NCBI GenBank assembly: GCA_025267735.1 | Contig: CM046293.1 | Coordinates: 7,588,560 to 7,652,559, forward strand | Origin: Mactra quadrangularis | Lineage: Eukaryota > Mollusca > Bivalvia > Venerida > Mactridae | Direction of reading: 5' to 3' | Length of the DNA: 64,000 nt | Shown here: positions 1 to 14,272 of the stretch, in pieces | Layout: every line of letters starts with the position of its first letter | Numbering within the stretch: position 1 is the stretch's first letter | Made by a program: the position numbers and the translations under genes | Notes under the pieces: model-generated | Database searches by the model: none | What the model was told of the DNA's origin: nothing | Seen by the model: only the letters and a program-made list of their open reading frames with translations

Positions 1-289
1 TTAATTGAAGAACTATTTACATCATCTAAAAATATAAAGGATTTTATACATTTTGTACATGTAAATACATATAAATATTGTAGGTATGCTATATGTTATA
101 TATTTAACAAAACTAATAGCAAAAATGTGTACAAGATCAAAATTTTAGTATCAATCTTAATCAGTTTGTGGTTAAAGTCATATCTTTCAAATCAAATCTT
201 GATTTTCGATCCAAATCATCTTCTTGGACTGTAAAAAAAAACATTCAGAAGATTGAAAGTTGATATTGCCTTAGACTAGTTAAAGTTGT
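1..289. other. Left flank outside the recognisable repeat array
   Basis: AT-rich sequence with no counterpart that I can find upstream of the matching point in any other U unit. Homology with the other units begins near 290, at the motif ending in AAGATTTCAATAGAA that other copies carry at about 12285, 28650, 43490 and 49400. It may be the left edge of the array or a unit-specific insertion. No gene is seen. Confidence 0.4.
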
Positions 290-1903
290 TGAATAAGTCA
301 TTAAATAAGATTTCAATAGAAAAAAAATCTTATTGTTTACGGAGCTGGCTACAGAGTGTCGATATTCTTTATTCACAGTGTCTAGAGTAAATATTGTGGA
401 TAAATTAAATTATTGAAATCCTGTAACTATTTTGTACATTGATACATTTTATGTCTGACTCTTTCATTTTGTTCCGGTAGATCGTCAATACCGGCGCCAT
501 GCATTTGATAACATGAGAAATACAAAGGATCAGTGTTTACATATACTGCAGCAATTAATGCATAAGGATATCATTTTTCACAAATATCATGTTTTGTTCA
601 TTAAAAGTGTTCAATACATTCTGAATAGTTATCTTGATCATCTTGAATCAGACATGTTTGTGTGGAAATGTCAAACGTGTTGTTACATTCAAATGCAATA
701 TCTGATGATGCAGCGGTTGCCAATAAAGTAAATAGATGATTTAGAATACTGGCTAGACAATGTCGTAAAAACAAATACTGATGATTTATTTATATAAGCA
801 TATTTATTCATAACTTGCCATTCAGCATATTTATTCATAACTTACCATTCTATATTTTATCGTTATTGATATGAGCCAATCAAAAAGGAAACACGTATGT
901 CTTCCTTTCTTGAAAAAAGGAAAATATACATTTGAAATACATTACTGTTATACTTCAAAAGCACGTGACTGTATGGATATCGCGTTTCTATATCTTATCA
1001 ATCCACTGGGTCGTAACAGTAGTATTGAATAGTTTCTTTTGTATGTACATAAGAAAATATTGGAAACTAAACATTTCTCTATCTAAACACTATTCTCTTC
1101 TTATTTTAACATTGTTTATCTTGTGTCAGAAGACATATGTAGTGCGTCACATCCTTATCATTGACGTCAACTTATTTATCCAAATGCGCTTGTGCGAATA
1201 AAGACTCGCTACAGTTAAATGTGACAAATTGGATTTTAGATATTACTTATATAAGAAAAAAATGGTTGGAGGATATTTCTAAGACAATTATTCGATATAT
1301 AATTATAATTTGAAACATCAAATTTCTATTGTTCCTTTAGAACAAAATTTTAGTTTGTTCTGAAAATTTCCACATTAATCAGAATTATAAATCTTCATCC
1401 TGATTTGTCTCTGATAAAAGACAATTGTGAAACTTTAAATAACAAAGTCTAGGTGTGTAGGCTTGATAATAATTGACAATCTACAACATATTTCATTCAT
1501 TAATGTTAATTTGTGATTTACATATTGTCTATTCAATTGTATTATCATTTTTCGGAGGCTTATTTATCTTACCTAGCACTCATGGTTCTTTCAATTAAAA
1601 CAGACTGACAGTTAAAGTAGAGTTTGACTCTCGTAAACCTATAAACATTTGTACTGTATACAGACGTAGATTTAATCAATGGACAATAAAGACAGCCTAT
1701 CAATTTATATTAAGGTACAATAGTCTAATTAACTGACACGAATATTAGACACTCGACAAACATTTGGTGCGACGAAGTTATTCTGACCTTCATTTCTGTG
1801 TCAGCAAAAACCAAAAAAAGTATATCTGTACTAGATAGGGATATACTCGTGTTATATTTTTCTTCAAAACATGTAATATCAATATCTTCGTACCTTTATC
1901 ACA

Positions 1904-2640
1904 ATGTCAAGCTGAAGTCAAACCAAACAACGTGGCAGTGTGCAAATAATCAGACAAAACGATTTTTAAAATTGCCATATTTCTCGCTTTTGCATTCTTT
2001 AGAATAGCTCCAATAAACAAAGTATAAGTATATGTAAAAACAGAGCCGGATATTTTATTACCAATAAATGTACTTCAGAATAATATCTTGATAGTTTGAA
2101 ACATGACATTGAAGTATTGTCTGTCTAAATTGTAAGTGATGCCTAGATATACTCAATATAACATCATTGACATATGTCAAATTGTATCTCCCACGCTCTA
2201 ACATATCATCAGTAATGCCATACTTATGTCAATGTAATACTAAGAGTATATGTGATAAGTAAGTAAAACCACCAATAAGGGCATCAATCTTGACTTGAAT
2301 ACAAATATCAAGTACCATTGATACTGAAACCTTTTTCACACGATCTTAATATTATTGATTTTATTTGACCAATTGATAGTCATTGAATTCGTTTTTTACT
2401 ATTTACATCAATATTAAATTCCTGATACTAGCCTAAACGTATAAGTTGTACGTAAGAATACAAATTGTCAACTCTACTTATTCTAGTTTTGCTCCCGTTT
2501 TTTATCCTAATTGGCGTGTAAACTTTTGTAATATAGTTAATTATACATCATTTACATATTCAATATAATTTTCTTTTTCAAAACTCATGAATTATATATA
2601 TGAGTGCATTTATTTTAAGAACCCAAAACAGTCACTGAAC
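1904..2640. repeat. Type-a-specific segment of U1
   Basis: Present in U1 and U7 and absent from U2-U6, where the flanks (AATATCAAGCT and ACAGAAAGCAAACCG) lie only some 20 bp apart. No inverted ends or clear target duplication are visible, so deletion from the other unit types is as likely as insertion here. The first 430 bp are almost identical to the U7 copy (3 differences seen over about 425 bp, offset 60,995). No coding frame of note. Confidence 0.7.
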
Positions 2641-4321
2641 AGAAAGCAAACCGTATTGAAATTAATTGTTTCCATAAAATGATGATAAAAGTATCATTAT
2701 TACTTGTTCCAATATTCGTTCTTGTCATTTTACCGTATCAGTACCTTATCCGATAACTTATACTATGTTCAACTTCGAGGTTTGTTGCTATAGACAAAGA
2801 ACATACTTTCTTCAATTAATCTTTCTTTTCTTTGTAATTTGGTTAAACACAAATTATGGTCACTTTGTATCACTTTTGTATAGGCCAGCTAATCCAAGCT
2901 AACTTTTTTGTAAGCTTATTCATGGAAAGTTCTCACAAACCCCAACACAAGGTTGACAACTTCACCTTAACAATGAAACAAAATCAACCAAGTGTCCTAA
3001 CGTGCCCTTCTGTGACATATTGTAACATAGCTGCAACTTGGAGTTTCTTGATATTTTAAATATCTTCAAGTGTGTTAAAAAAGTTTTTTGATTGTCTTCA
3101 CAATCTTAAACACGCAACTAAATCCATCGACTGGACAGAGACAACGATAATTGTATTTATATTGCTCTTTAACCTTGAAGCAAACTTAAGACACAAATTG
3201 TATTTTAAGTGTTAAATTACGATTACAATCATTCGGGAAATAAACTTTAACATGTTTTCGTCTTTGAACACCTATGACAGACTTTGAGTCTACATTATTA
3301 GGTATATCTAGATAATTGACTCTCGACAACAGCACATTACAAGTAATATTATCGCATCGAATAGACAACGACCAGTTCGGAAATCTTAACATATTTTATT
3401 TTCCAGAATCACGCAATTTAAATTAAAATAAGACATTAATGGCCTCTAGAGGATTGAAACACCATAGCATTGGTCGTTAAAGAATAATTTCATCATATTA
3501 AGAAGCATCATTAAGCTATTATTTGCTTTGTAAGGAACTTGCAACTGTTCATTTGCATGTTAAGTTTGACATTAATGACTAAGATTGGTTTCTTTATTGC
3601 TTCTAGCTAGAAAACCAAGGTCACATATGGACTGATACATTTGTCTATAGGTTCCTGCGTGCATTATTAACATCGTTTGATGAAGGTTATCACAACAAGA
3701 TAGCTGGAAGTTCAAGTTGGTGCGATTCATAAAGCTTATAAAAATCAGACACAACATTTGTCTGTATCCATTTAGAAATATACCTGCTTGTACAAAAATT
3801 GTTATCGAAAGTTTAAAGCCACTCTATGAAGACATTTTCATTAACAGTAGACTCGAAAACTGTTTTACAACCATGATGTTATCAAAATATAACATGCATT
3901 TAAGACACAATAAACAGTTCAAACCATTCTACTTTCTTAATTTGAGTCTGACAGAGTGTCCAATTCTTAAAAAAAAAGGGATACTTTTATAAGAGCACAC
4001 TATAATTATTTATACGCTGATGTTTAATATACCTGATCCAAAATAGTTTATAAGCTTAATTATGTAATTCGGAGTGAGTGTTTCTCTCTAATAAGACTTC
4101 ATCTTTAAAATATTCTGATCAAAACTATTGTTTAAAGTCTTGAAAACCGAATTCTACTTTCGGTTTCGATCTACTTTCACTTTGAGATAAATAAATAACA
4201 TGAACATATCTAAGCAATATTTGCATATATTTAAAATATCTTTTTCATTAGAGATGATTGAAATACATTAATGTCTATTTTCTTTGCAGTCAAAAACAAC
4301 AGACTTACTTTTGATATAGGG

Positions 4322-4990
4322 ACTTAAAAACTATTTGACCAAATAATTTAGCCCTAAAATGTTGACAATACGACGTATAAACTTAGGAAAATGACGATAA
4401 AAAACAATTAGTCTGAGACATGGTATCATGTTGAATTTGAACATAACAAATTTATCGATAGAAAAAGAAATCCTTTATCTCAAGCGCCCTGTTTTATTAC
4501 GATATAGGATTTATAAGAACAGTCGCAAAAAAGACATTGAGAACAATGTGTATGTTAATTACAAGCCGGAAATCCTATTTTGTTTTGCTAGGATTTTGAC
4601 ACCTCATTTTCGATGAATAATCAATTATTGCAAAATTGTATGGCATATATGACCTAATGGTTTGAATAAAAACAATTCACAAAAACATTAATGTTCATTT
4701 CTTATTGTTAAATATAATATATCATGGGCTTAAATAGCACTTAACCTAAATAATTTAGCCATAAAATGTTGTCAATACGACATATAAACTTGAGAAAATG
4801 ATAACTAAAGACAATTAGTCTGAGAAATGATATTATGTTGAATTTGAACGTTACACCTTTATCAATATAAAACGTATATCTCAAACACCTAGTGTTGTAT
4901 CGTTACGATATAGGATTTATTAGGACAGTCGTTAAAAAGACATTGTGAACAATATGTATGTTAATTACAAGTCGGAAATCTCAATTTGAA
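4322..4990. repeat. Local tandem duplication inside U1
   Basis: Two diverged copies of one block: 4322-4580 and about 4731-4975, offset close to 410 bp. Shared landmarks in order are AATAATTTAGCC, AAAATGTTG.CAATACGAC, ATTAGTCTGAGA, ATGTTGAATTTGAAC, ACGATATAGGATTTAT and AAAAAGACATTG. All other U copies have a single version (for example 15170-15420). The duplication is private to U1. Confidence 0.75.
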
Positions 4991-5567
4991 TTATTTTGAA
5001 TTAATACCACTATTGTTTTAACCCCCTTAGTGGCTGTCAAAGAAATACGTAAAGATGACAATAATAAAATATTTTTTTTTGTCTATAAAATTAGAATATG
5101 AAAATGGTTACCAAAATAGGTTGATTCAGCATCAAGCACTATCTTTTGTTTGTAGAATTGTGGCTGCCAAAAGGATTTTTTGTTGCCCGATCAAAGCGTG
5201 GTAGACCCTGGCAACCGGACATCCACTAATTATGTAGACTGCTCTTTACTTGTATTTTTATATTATTCCATTGTATATTCAACAACAATAGACGATTTGA
5301 ATTGACTACACTTTTTCACGATATATTATGCAAAAATATTTATACTTTTTTAAAATTTGATTATATATAGCAGCAATTCAATTGATAACTTTCAATTTCG
5401 ACTAAAGCTCACTCCTTTTTCATTAAAAAGTCTCTAACTTTGACGTTTTGCAATCAAACAGGATTCGCTCAGTTTTAAGTCAAGAATGGTAACAATTGTT
5501 TTATGGACACGGTATATGTCTTTTATCAAAATAAACTGTCCGTTCTATGGCAGATAACCTTTAGATT

Positions 5568-5895
5568 CTTGTTTTCGTTATATTTGTGTCGTCCTTTCTA
5601 AATCAAAAACTCAAAAATCTCATTTCTCTCTCCAAAAAAACTTGTTTTGTTATGTGTGTGGCAACCTTTTTATATCAAAAACTCAAAGATTTAATAACAT
5701 TTCTCTCTCCACAAAATCTTGTTTTGTTATGTGTGTGGCAACAATTTTACATCAAAAACTCAATAATCTTATAACATTTCTCTCTCCTCAAATCCTTGTT
5801 TTTGTTATTTTTGTGGCGTCATATTTATATCAAAACTAAAAAATCTAATACCATTTCTCTCTCCTCAAACTTTTGTTTTGTTATGGTTGTGGCGT
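5568..5895. repeat. Minisatellite, about 76-77 bp period, just over 4 copies
   Basis: Repeats start near 5568, 5641, 5718 and 5794 with a partial copy after 5870. Each carries CTTGTTTTGTTAT, then GTGTGGC, TATATCAAAAACTCAA and ending in CATTTCTCTCTCC. The frames across it encode a repeated peptide (FCYVCG/VMCVA with LYQKL), but this only reflects the DNA repeat. The matching place in U2 (10530-10628), U3, U4, U5 and U6 has little more than one copy, so the expansion is specific to U1. Confidence 0.8.
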
Positions 5896-6540
5896 CTTCA
5901 TGATATTATAAATCAAACGTCTTTATAGCTTTTTATTTCTGTGGAAAGTCTGTGATTATTTATTGTTGGTGTTCTGATCATGTTTTAGATTCCTTTTTAT
6001 TGCATGACAAAGCAAAACCATAAACGTTTACATAAAATGTTCTCCGATAGAATTCACGACGAACAACATGCAAACATTGATATTGAAGATATATCAATAG
6101 AATTGCTCCGGCTTGATGAATTGTTTAAGTCTGTACTTCTGTCGATATAAAATCTGGTATCTGTTTTACTGTCTGTAGATGAAGGTGTAATTATTAGATA
6201 AGAATAGTCAATGAATCAGTTTAAGAATACAGTCCTCTTTGTAATTTAGAATAATGAATCTCCATTGTTCGACAACATATTGATGCTGTGCCATTTTACG
6301 ACTCATACGATTAATATTATGTTGTTTTATTAATTGACATTAATGTTTTTACGTAACGTACTGTCATTAAAATACTGATTGACGTGTCTCAGTTAATAGA
6401 ATATAGAAACGTTAATTATATGTATTGCAGATAAAGGAAACCAACGTTATTACAATGTGGCAAAGTTGATTATCAAATATAGCAACTCAGGTAATAAACT
6501 TGGCCGCTTCCGTTATACGCTCTGGAGGTTTTATTATATT

Positions 6541-9500
6541 GTGTATTTCTCTCGATAGCTCCCAATACGGTAATTATGTAAGTGGATAAAAACAATAATG
6601 GTCAGACCGTTGTGACAAACAGAAATCAAGAGTTAAGCATAACTAGGTGCATTATTTTGGGAATTATATTCTTTAAAGATAGACAATGTGTCGCTGTTCT
6701 GTATGTTATAAGCAATTGCAATAACAAAATATGAACATCATTTGAGTTTTCAAAGATAACACTATAACTATAAATATATAACTTATTTTCAGAAAAATAT
6801 TTTATGATTGTTTCCATTAAAATAAAGGTCTGTTTTGTTCCATATCAAACAAAATAAGTTAAGTTACATCAATTGCTATAATATGCGACTATAATGAATG
6901 AAAAATAAAGTATTTGTTCAAGAATAATTTAGATGTCATACATTCAATGGGTTTAGCTGAACAAAATTTCGTTTAAGTTAGTAGAGTTACATTAAGTTTG
7001 TAATGATAATTAGAACATTAATACCATCATTTTGTATCATTATTGATATGAGCAAACAAAAAGGAAATTAAGTATCAATGTTTACATCTCTTGACGATAG
7101 AAATATTTACATTTGAAATACAATACTGTTAAACTTTAAAAGCATATACATGTATATGGATATGGATAACGTGTTTTTGGTATCTCATTAGTCCATTTCT
7201 ATCGTATCAGTAGCAATGAATAATTATTTTTTATGTTTATTAAAGATATTGGAGACTATACATTTCTCATTCTAAACATCATTCTCTACTTATTTTAGCA
7301 TTGTTTGTCTTATGCCATCAGACAAATGTAGTGCGTCACTTCCTTATCATTGACGTAAATTTATATGTCGAAATTCTCTTGTGTGAATAATGACGAATAA
7401 TGACTCGCCACATTTAAATGTAATAAATTGGATTTTAGAACTTACTTGTGAATAACTAAATGGTTTGATGGGTATTTCTTAGACAAAATATTCGATATAT
7501 CATTATCATTTGAAACATCAAATTTCTATTGTTCCCTAAGAATGTAATTTAAATTTGCTTCTGAAGTTTTCCCATCAATCAGAATTACAAATCTTCATCC
7601 TGATTCTTCACTGAAAATAAGCGATAGTGAAACTTAAAATAACAATGTTTAGGTGTGTAAGCTTAATAATACATGACGATTTACAAAGTGTTTCATTCAA
7701 CAATGTCTACTCAATTTTATGATCATTTTACGGCAGCTAATTTATTGTACCTAGCATTCGTGGTTCTTTGAATAAAACCAGTACCACAATATCGACAGTT
7801 ATAGTTTAGGGATCCACTCTCGTATATCTATGAACAATTGTTCTGTATACAGTTGTTGGTTTAATTACTGGACGATGAAGACAGCCCATCAATCTGTATT
7901 AAGGTAAAATAGTCTTGTAAACTAACACGAAAATTAATCACTCGCTCAATTTTGATGCAGTAAGTAACTCTGGCCTTCATTTCTGCAAAAACATAAAAAA
8001 ACTGAAATGTACCAGATGGAATAGGAGTATATAAATAATATTTTAAAATTCTACTCGTGTTATGTGTAGCTTCAAAACATATTCATATTAGTTTTATTAC
8101 TTTTATTGCAATATCAAGCTTAAGCATTTTATGTACAGAAAGCAAACCGAAATGAAATTAATTGATTCCATAAAATGATGATAAAAGTATAATTATTTAC
8201 TTGTTTTATATTCGTTCTTGTCATTTCAAATTATCAGTACCTTATTAGATTACCTACACTATGTTCAATTTTGATTTTTGTTGCTATAAACAAAGAACAT
8301 ACTTTCTTCACTGATTCTTTCATTCCTTTGTATTCTTTAACACAAATTATGATCACTTTGTAGACGCCAGCTAATCCAAGCTAAATTGTTTGTAAGCTTG
8401 TTCATGGCAAGTTCTCACATACCCCTACACAAGGTCAACAACTTCACCTTAACAATGAAACAAAATCAAACAAGTGTCCTAACGTGCCCTTCTGTGACAT
8501 ATTGTAACATAGCTGCAACTTGGAGTTTCTGAGATTTCATCTTGATATTTTTAATATCTTCCAGTGTGTTAAAAAGTTTGATTGTCTTCACGATCTTAAA
8601 CACGCAACTAAATCCGTAAACATAGACAAAGATAATTGTATCTATATTGATCTTCAACCTTGAAGCAAACTTAAGACACGAAATGTATTTTAAGTGTTAA
8701 ATTACGATTCATTCAGTAAATAAAATTTATGATGTTTCGCCCTTGAACACTTATCACAGACTTTGAGTCTGCATTATTAGGTATATCTAGATAATTGACT
8801 CTCGACAACAGCACATTACAAGTAATATTATCGCATCGCATAGACAACGACCAGTTCGGAAATCTTAACATCTTTTTATTATCCACAATCACGCATTTTA
8901 AATTAAAATAAGCCATTAATGGGCCTTATAGGACTGAAACACCAAAGCATTGGTCGTAAAAGAACAATTTCATCATATTAAGAAGCATCATTAAGTTATT
9001 ATTTGCTTTGTAAGGAACTTGCAACCTAAGTTCATTTGCATGTTAAGTTTGAAATTAATGACTACAATTGATTTTTTATTGCTTCTAGCTAGAACATCAA
9101 GATCACATATGGACTGATACATTTGTCTATAAGTTTCTGCGTGCATAACTAATTTAATTTTCTATTGATATAGATTATCACAACGATACAGTTGGAAGTT
9201 AAAGTTGATGCGATGCTTGAAGCTTGTAAAAATCAGACACATTTGTCTGGATCTACTTAGAAATATACCTTCTTGTAAAAAGATTGCGCTTAATCAAACA
9301 TTTTAAACTATTTGACCATGGTCTTGTTATGTCATTTAAAATTATTTGATTTCGTTTTACAATGACTAGACATCTCCTCAAAGTAAAGCACCATCGTTTT
9401 ATGAGTATAGCAAATACTTTTAACAAACATTTTGTTACACACGATGCGTAATTATTTGTTGCAAATTTGCTATGATAGTTATTATCCAGAAAAGCTCTAA

Positions 9501-11520
9501 TGTAAAAAATAATATCTCATGGAAATAAATAGCACTTAAACTAAATAATTCAGCCACAAAATGCTGTCAATGCAACGTATAAACTTAGGAAAATGACAAT
9601 AAAAGACATTAGTCTAAGATATGGTGTAATGTTGAATTTGAACATAACACCTTTGCCAATAGAAACCAATATCTCAAACACATAGTATTGTATAATTACG
9701 ATATAGGATTTATTAGAACTGTCGTTAAAAAGACATTGAGAACAATGTGTATGTTAATTACAATTCGGAAATCTCAGTTTGGATTATGTGGAATTAAATC
9801 CACTATTGTTATAACTCCCTTAATGGTTGGTAAAGAATAGGTAAAGATGACGCAATGAGGCTTTTCAATATACGAGTACTACATTATCTATCCACATACA
9901 AGTATGACCGACTTTTTAATGTCTCTACAATTATTCACAGTCATATCATTGTGCTCTATAAATTAATATTTATATAATCAATTAGTCATTATCTTTCGAC
10001 TATGAGGTGAATTTCTCACACAATATATCATTATTATCAGGTAAAATAGCTATTATAGGCAACAGTATAGCTAATGTTATGTTGCAGAAAATAATATTCC
10101 ATTTTCTGTCCACAAAATTAGGATATGAAAGTGGTTGCCCAAATAGGTTGATTCAGCATCAAGCACTATCTCTTGTTTGTAGACACCCACTAATTTTGTA
10201 GACTGCTCTTTACTTGTTTTATATATCGTTCCATTGTATATTAAACAACAGTAAACGATTTGACTTCACTACTCTTTTTACGACATTTTATAATAAAAAT
10301 GTATTCTTTTTGTATTTGATTATACATAGCAGCAATTCAATTGATAACTTTCAATTTCGACTCAAGGTCACTCCACTTTCATTAAAAAGTCTGCAACTTT
10401 GACTTGTTACAATCAATTAGGATTCGTTCAGTTTCAAGTCGAGAATGGTAACAATTGTTTCAAGGACACGGTATACGTCTTTCATCAAAATGTACTGTCC
10501 GTTCTATGGCAGAAAATCTTTAGATTCTTGTTTTTGTTATTTTGTGGCGTCCTTTTTATATCAAAAACTCATAAATCTAATAACATTTCTCTCTCCTGAA
10601 ATTCTTGCTTTGTCATGTGTGTGGCGTCCATAAAATGTTCTCCGATAGAATTCAGTTTCTCGAATCATTTTAACGACGAACAACATGCAAACATTGATAT
10701 TGTAAATATATCAGTAGAACATACGTTTTCTGTATCATATATAAATATGGAATTATCCACGGCATGATGGATTGCTTTAGTCTGTACTTCTGTCGATATA
10801 AAATCTGGTATCTGTTTTACTGTCAGTAAATGTAGGTGTAATTTTTAGATAACATCAGTCAATCAATCGGTAAGAACACAGTCCTTGAGTAATTTAGAAG
10901 AATGAATGTCCATTGTTCAACAACATATTGATGCAGCGCCATTTAACGATGTGTATGAAAAAAATCATCATACATTTTATCGAGATATGCATCATTTGTC
11001 TATTTCCAATAACCATCAGGAATACTGTCTTATAACTATCATGTGACTTCATATTATATGATATGTTGTTCAATTCATAGGCATTTGCTTAACATACAGT
11101 GTGTCTCAATACATGAAATTTAGAAAGGTTACCAAAGTCTTCATTAATCTGGGACAGGCATTCATCAACTATAACGATTCAGACATTAAACTTGCGATGA
11201 TTAGGCACATTCTCGCTAAGTCCATATAACTTTGTAGGTATTGTCGTCTATTCAAAAATAACTGCCATGGGCTTTTATACTCTTACGATTAATACTATGT
11301 TGTTTTATCAATCGACATTAATGTATTTACGTAACATATTGTCATTAAATGTCTGACTAACGTGTCTAAATTAATAGAATATAGAAATGTCAATTATAGG
11401 TATTGCAGATAAAGGTTCCAACGTCATTATATCAATGTGGCAAAGTTGTTTATCAACTATATCAACTCAGGCAATACAATTGGCCGCTTCCGTTATAAGC
11501 TCTGGATGTTTTATTATATT
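6541..11520. repeat. U module, copy 2 (type b)
   Basis: Starts at the point where B modules are inserted in other copies (TTATATT/GTGTATTTCTC) and ends at the same motif near 11520. Near 7011 it jumps from sequence matching U3 at about 11965 to sequence matching about 12765, so roughly 0.8 kb, including the CGCCATGCATTT block, has been lost. The body from 7010 to about 11100 is nearly identical to U4 (29120-33170), closer than to either neighbour. Only short frames occur. It runs straight into U3. Confidence 0.85.
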
Positions 11521-12311
11521 GTGTATTTTTCATGATATCTCCCAATACTGTAATTATGCAAGTGGATAAAAACAATAATGATCAGACCGTTGTGACAAAC
11601 GGAAATCAAGAGTCGTGCATAACTAGGTGCATTATTATGAGAATTAATATCTTTAAAAATAGATATTGTGTCGCTGTTCTGCATGTATAAAGCAATAGCA
11701 ATAAAAATATATACAGCATTTAAGTTTTCAAATATTACACTATAATTAATGATACATTACTAATTTCAAGAACACCTTTTATGTAGAGTTTCAATATCAA
11801 ACAAAATAATTTACATCAATCGCTATTTAAATAAGTATTTGAGGGACTATAATGAATAATAAAAAAGTAATCGTTCAAGAATCATTTAGATGTCATACAT
11901 TCAAAGGGCTCTGCTGAACAAAATTTCGTATTAGTTAGTAGAGTTACATTAAGTTTGTTACGATAAATATATTTTTCGAATGTTGGTTTTTTAATTTTTA
12001 TCAAAGGATTTTAATATTATGTGTTTTAATTTTATTCTATAAAATTTTATAATATATCTCTTAAATATTAAACAAAGTACACAGCGTTTACAATTATGTC
12101 TCCTCTTTTCTTACGGTAGCATTGCAACATGCGTAGTTGTTTATGATATAACATTCCTAGAAACGCCATTGTGATTTCTGTGACTTTTTGGTAGTTTTTC
12201 TATTGTTTCTGCTTCTATATATTATTTAAGCAATGTGTAATTATACTATTATTTGTGATATCTTCATACAAAATGATCATTGAATAAGATTCCAATAGAA
12301 AATAAATACTA

Positions 12312-12623
12312 TTGTTTACAGGCCTGGCTATAGTGTGTCGATATTCTTTTATTCACAGAGCCTATAGTAAATATTGTGAATTCATCAAATTGTTAAAATC
12401 CTGTAATCATTTTATATATAGTAAGATTTTATTACTGACGCTGTCATTTTCTTTCGGAAGATCGTCGATACCCGCGCCATGCATTTATAACATGAGAAAT
12501 ACAAATGAAAAGTGTTTTCATATAATGCAGAAATCGTTGCATTCAGATATCATTTTACAAGAATGGCATGATTTTGCTTATTATAAGGGTTTAAAACATT
12601 ATGACTACGTGTCTTTATTTTGA
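12312..12623 (+). pseudogene. Recurrent U frame P3, longest copy (103 codons)
   Basis: Open frame preceded by a splice-acceptor-like TTGTTTACAG at 12312-12321. It includes IPAPCIYNMRNTNEKCFHIM and then SLHSDIILQEWHDFAYY. Partial versions are at 513-731 (U1, diverged second half), 49498-49695 (U6, stopped at AN-Y) and 61622-61855 (U7); U4 and U5 have stops. About 70 bp downstream a second acceptor-like ATTACAG precedes a Cys-rich frame (TCNFRCCNxCQLKIDRGLKL) that is open in U6 (49756-49947) and U7 (61880-62095) but frameshifted in U3 and U5. This could be a decayed two-exon gene or chance. I recognise no family. Confidence 0.25.
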
Positions 12624-14272
12624 TAATCTGGTCTCAATCTTGTCTGTGTGGAAATATCAAAAGTGTGTATTACAGGTACTTGTAATTTCCGATGTTGCAA
12701 CGATTGCCAATTAAAAATAGGGATAGAGGATTGAAACTACTGACTGGAAAACCGCAATGAAACATTAATATCATCATGTTTTATCATTATTGATATGAGC
12801 AAACAAAAATAAGTGTATCAATGTCTACAGCCCTTGACAATAGGAACATTACATTTGAAATACAGTACTGTTAAACTTCAAAATCACATACATGTAAAAC
12901 GTGTTTTAATATCTCATTAGTTCATTTCTATCGTACCAGTAGCAATGAATAATTATTTTGTGTGTTCATAAAAGATATACATTTCTCATTCTAAACATCA
13001 TTCACTTTTTTGAGCATTGTTTGTCTTGTGCCATCAGACATATATAGTGCGTCACTTCCTTATCATTGACGTAAATTTATATGTCGAAATACTCTTTCGT
13101 GAATAATGACACGCCGCATTTAAATGTAATAAATTGGATTTTAGAACTTACTTGTGAATAACTAAATGGTTTGTTGGATATTTCTGAGACAAATATTCGA
13201 TATATCATTATAATTTGAAACATCAAATTTCTATTGTTACTTAATAACGTAATTTGAATTTGTTTTCGAAGTTTTCTCATCAATCAGAATTACAAATCTT
13301 CATCCGGATTCTTCACTGATAAAAGCGATAGTGAAACTTAAAATAACAATGTTTAGGTGTGTAAGCTTAATAATTTTATGATCATTTTAAGCGGCTTAAT
13401 TTATCTTACCTAGCATTCGTGGTTCTTTAAATTAAACCAGTGCCACAAGACCGACAGATATAGTTAAGGAATCGAATCTTGTATATCTATGAACAATTGT
13501 TTTGTATACAGTTGTTGGTTTGATTACTGGACGATGAAGACAGTCCATCAATCTGTATTAAGGTACAATAATCTTGTAAACTAACACAAATATTAGACAC
13601 TCGCTCAACTTTTGATGAGGTAAAGTTATTCTGACCTTCATTTCTGTATCAGCAAAAACATAAAAAGCTGAAATGTACTAAATGGAATATGAATAAATAA
13701 AAAAAATTGAATATTCCACTCGTGTTATGTGTATCTTCAAAACATGTCATATTAGTTTTATTACTTTCATCGCAATATCAAGCTTAGGCATTTTATGTAC
13801 AGAAAGCAAACCGTAATGAAATTAATTAGTTCCATAAAATGATGATAAAAGTATCATTATTTACTTGTTTCTAGATTCGTTATTGTCATTTTAAAGTATC
13901 CTATCCTTATCGGATAATCTACACTTTGTTCAACTTCTACGTTTGTTGCTATAGATAAAGAACATACCTTCTTCACTGTATCTTTTTTCCTTTGTATTTT
14001 GGTATTCATGGCAAGTTCTCACATACCCCTACACAAGGTCAACAACTTCACATTATCAATGGAACAAAATCAACCAAGTGTCCTAACGTGCCTTCTGTGA
14101 CATATTGTAACATAGCTGCAACTTGGAGTTTCTGAGATTTAGCGTGATATTTCAAACATCTTCGAGTGTGTTAAAATGTTTGATGGCCTTCACGATCTTA
14201 AACACGCAACTAAATCCGTAAACATAGACAAAGATAATTGTATCTCTACTGCTTTTTAACCGTGAAGCAAAC

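Larger units (their letters stand above)
290..6540. repeat. U module, copy 1 (type a)
   Basis: First copy of the roughly 5-6 kb U module. It aligns in order with the other copies through shared blocks: the CGCCATGCATTT block near 497, the GTGCGTCAC/ATTGACGTC block near 1142, the GACAACAGCACATTAC block near 3325, the TTGAATTTGAACATAAC block near 4430, and the tail CTCAGG...GGCCGCTTCCGTTATA near 6485-6520. It is longer than most copies because of three local features: an extra segment of about 0.7 kb shared only with U7, a tandem duplication near 4.3-5.0 kb, and an expanded minisatellite at 5.57-5.9 kb. It runs directly into U2 with no B module between. No confident gene. Confidence 0.85.

Noticed and set aside
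1904..2640. Type-a segment as a transposon
   Set aside because: No inverted ends, target duplication or coding content at its borders. Deletion from the other units explains the pattern equally well.
5586..5839. Two overlapping plus-strand frames with a repeated peptide
   Set aside because: They lie wholly within the 76-bp minisatellite, whose period permits open frames without any coding role.
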